Source: Geobacteraceae bacterium GWC2_55_20 (GTDB lineage: Bacteria > Desulfobacterota > Desulfuromonadia > Geobacterales > Pseudopelobacteraceae). From it: 64,000 nt of DNA. The position numbers and the translations under genes were made by a program. The stretch is from NCBI GenBank assembly GCA_001802125.1, contig MGZK01000008.1, positions 19,862 through 83,861 on the forward strand, in the 5' to 3' direction. The number at the start of each line of letters is the position of its first letter. The first letter of the stretch is position 1. Shown in pieces: positions 63,101 to 64,000 of the stretch. Under the pieces are notes generated by a model that saw nothing but the letters and a program-made list of their open reading frames with translations, did not search any database and was not told where the DNA came from.

Positions 63101-63938
63101 CAGCTTGAGTTTCTGGATGTACCATGACATCTATGACACCGCTGATGACCGGGTCCAGGTGCAGATTTCAACCGACGGCATCACCTGGACCGATGTTGGC
63201 GCAGCCGTGTCCCGCTACACCGGTACAACCGGCTGGGCACTGGCCAGCATCGATCTGACACCCTACATCGGTCAGGGATCGCTCTATCTGGGCCTTGTCG
63301 GCATAAGCGAACGCGGCTCGAACATCTATCTGGATGATATAAGCATCTCGGCGCAACAGATCGCTTTACCGCTGAGTGTTACTATTTCCGGCAGCGGAGA
63401 CGGCGCGGTCTCGGTAACTACTGATCCTTTGGATGCCAATCTGGCCTTTTCCTGCACAACCGGTACCTGTACCTCAACTTTCCCCTTGAACACTTCCGTG
63501 TTTCTTGCACCGGTGCCGAGCGCCACCTCGACCTTTGATAGTTGGCCGGCTCCTTGCTCGGGAGATGGAATATGCAGTTTAACCATGGACACAACAAAAA
63601 GCGTAATCGCAACTTTCAGCCTTGCGCCGGTAGCCATGAATTTCACCACCAGCACACCATACGCCAGCCTTGCCACAGCTCTATACGATGCGCTGCCGGG
63701 TGCTGAAATCCGTATTCTTGATACTTTGCTGGATGGCGCTGTCATCATGGACAAGACACTATTCCTGAATGGCGGCTGGAATGCCGCATACCAAAGCAAG
63801 AGCGGTCTGCCGACCACATTTAACGGGGGGCTGACACTACTGAACGGTGATTCAGCCATCGAATCCGTTGACGTGAAAGGAACACTCCTGATAGAGGGAG
63901 GCACCATGAGTGTGAACGATGTAAAGATACTCCCGTAG
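60108..63938 (+). CDS. Large exported protein with four Fn3-plus-jellyroll repeats
   Basis: A 1276-residue protein; the ATG at 60108 has GGAGG eight bases upstream (the ATG at 60102 is too close). Signal peptide (cleavage near F-A-S). Four repeats of about 265 residues each combine a fibronectin-III-like module (TATLNGTVNA, TFEYGTTTSYGS, GLVPGTIYHFRVKGEN, FTTTT) with a second beta-sandwich of choice-of-anchor/MAM type (DGFEGGGWLQ, TRLYR, DRVQVQISTDG, IDLTPYIGQ, IYLDDVSV). The C-terminus has an InlB-B-like divergent repeat (GDGAVSVTTDP, CTSTFPLNTSV, about 1085-1170) and a short beta-helix-like end. Likely a surface adhesin-like or matrix protein; no sorting signal or catalytic motif is seen. 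Confidence 0.85.
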   Translation: MKSYFSALFLMICMTIPQVCFASSPTVSTDPATLVTSTSATLNGTANPNNLSTTVTFEYGTTTSYGSAATAIESPLNGTITTPVTAPLSGLAPGTGYHYRVKGENIDGTGYGSDRIFTTSGNALFSDGFEGMDWLQTRVSGTEGIWSLVESAICYNFWVYPHGGSILAALNASDVSSENQTRLYRNTSFPLSSAYTGATLNFWIFHDIVSNFYDRVQVQISTDGVTWSDVGPPVPRYNGTTGWALTSIDLTPYLGQATLYLGFLGFSEWGSDIFLDDVSVVVQSEPVAPTVVTDSAAPIAGTAATLNGTVNANLFSTTVTFEYGTTTAYGSTAPALQSPVTGIATTAVSAEISGLAPGAVYHYRVKGESAGGTSYGSDQTFTTTTGGEVILLDDGFEGGGWLQKQVWGLNGEWNFISISSIYPYVSPHDGALMASLNSYFTLPGTQTRLYREDGFHIPTPCYMATLKFWMYYDSTINNVYDRVQVQISTNGSTWTNAGSPVYRFNTIAGWVEINVDLTPYAGYEKVYLGFLGISESGKNIHLDEVSVVAQIEPVPPTVITTDPSGPITSTSAILNGTANAHNSDSTITFEYGATTSYGSSVTVLQSPVSGIVTTSVSAEITGLVPGAIYHYRVKGENAGGSSYGNDRTFTTTTGSDVIIYNDGFETGGWEQAVVSGVNGEWNLVKTCINPAALPHSGYMMAYFNSYYTIVTQTRLFRNSGIPLPGSLTGATLKFWMFHDVIKTRNDQLQAQISTDGITWTNVGSALSRYNGTSGWSQASVDLTPYIGQESVYLGFLGMSGVTTNGNNIYLDDVSVLVKSAPLPPTITTEAVFPITGTDATLNGTVNAHNTATTVTFEYGTTTSYGSSVTALQNPVTGVANTPVSTAITGLVPGTIYHFRVKGENAAGISYGSDRTFTTTTGNEIVLLNDSFEQGGWLQAQVYGIYGAWDFVSTWIYPTTTPHSGSLMAAFNSYFSLSNNLTRLYRSSAFQLSNFCVSASLSFWMYHDIYDTADDRVQVQISTDGITWTDVGAAVSRYTGTTGWALASIDLTPYIGQGSLYLGLVGISERGSNIYLDDISISAQQIALPLSVTISGSGDGAVSVTTDPLDANLAFSCTTGTCTSTFPLNTSVFLAPVPSATSTFDSWPAPCSGDGICSLTMDTTKSVIATFSLAPVAMNFTTSTPYASLATALYDALPGAEIRILDTLLDGAVIMDKTLFLNGGWNAAYQSKSGLPTTFNGGLTLLNGDSAIESVDVKGTLLIEGGTMSVNDVKILP
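60180..63359 (+). repeat. Four tandem ~800-bp coding repeats
   Basis: Repeat boundaries, set at each Pro-Thr-Val/Ile start: 60180-60971, 60972-61772, 61773-62576, 62577-63359 (792, 801, 804 and 783 bp). Clear identity at protein level, lower at DNA level. Copy-number change by recombination is likely between strains. Confidence 0.8.
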
Positions 63939-64000
63939 CAGTTGTGTTGGAGTGGGTCCATGCCGGAAAACTTAACTCGACAAAACAGCACACAAGGCTG
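63939..64000. other. Window tail
   Basis: 62 bp after the repeat protein, too short to assign. No terminator-like hairpin is seen here. Confidence 0.4.

Noticed and set aside
63326..63991. 221-codon minus-strand frame at the end of the window
   Set aside because: Antisense of the repeat protein's last domain; no family resemblance.

Overview
The window reads as chromosome of a Geobacter-like member of the Desulfuromonadia (Geobacteraceae sensu lato). This is inferred from gene content and style: an adenosylcobalamin-dependent ribonucleotide reductase (NrdJ) behind tandem NrdR-type boxes, several sigma-54 promoters, queuosine, t6A and RtcB/archease housekeeping genes, many periplasmic lipoproteins, and a CusCBA-type efflux system. 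No rRNA, tRNA or CRISPR array was found. Species cannot be fixed without a database search.

Layout. 1-2317 (+): 3' end of an MCE/Mla-type lipid transport operon (degenerate ABC ATPase fragment, MlaD-like protein, TPR lipoprotein). 2269-12525 (-): Ppx/GppA phosphatase with a Na/Pi-cotransporter-like protein; a three-gene envelope operon with an OmpA-type protein; an IHF/HU-type protein; then a queD-queE-creatininase-unknown-rlmD-TPR operon. 12642-13928 (-): O-acetylhomoserine sulfhydrylase. 14069-29763 (+): a metal-handling island with an HMA-domain anchor protein, a DUF2318/FtsX-permease/ATPase module, CusC-CusB-CusA, a truncated chemotaxis receptor, a hybrid histidine kinase, a decayed ISL3-family transposase, a cupredoxin and small His/Met-rich periplasmic proteins. 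29818-38758 (-): thioesterase, TsaC, RmuC, RsmA, TsaD, PhoH, cysteine desulfurase-like protein and lipoproteins. 39039-41279 (+): nrdJ. 41367-42626 (-): M16 peptidase. 42745-47885 (+): DctB/DctD-like two-component system, then a DUF551-like small protein and a DctA-type symporter behind a canonical sigma-54 promoter. 48106-59655: TSUP permease, tandem hot-dog thioesterase, outer-membrane channel-like protein, YbiT-type ABC-F protein, CsgG/WD40 protein, archease-RtcB and an orphan molybdoenzyme. 60108-63938 (+): a large exported protein built from four ~800-bp repeats.

The most interesting signal is regulatory. Three transcription units of the metal island (starts at 14223, 17398 and 28924) each carry two GAATATNC blocks 20-21 bp apart, followed 63-85 bp downstream by a sigma-54-like -24/-12 element. 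This predicts an enhancer-binding-protein regulon joining CusCBA, the DUF2318-ABC module and periplasmic metal-binding proteins; the activator is not evident in the window. A second, independent sigma-54 circuit (a perfect 14-bp inverted repeat plus TGGCAC-N5-TTGC) precedes the dctA unit, next to its likely sensor and regulator. Other notable points are a degenerate MCE ATPase, an ABC-F gene with a terminator-like leader hairpin and Lys-to-Arg in its second Walker A, a REP-like palindrome inside the ABC operon, and a creatininase-family gene locked into the queuosine operon.
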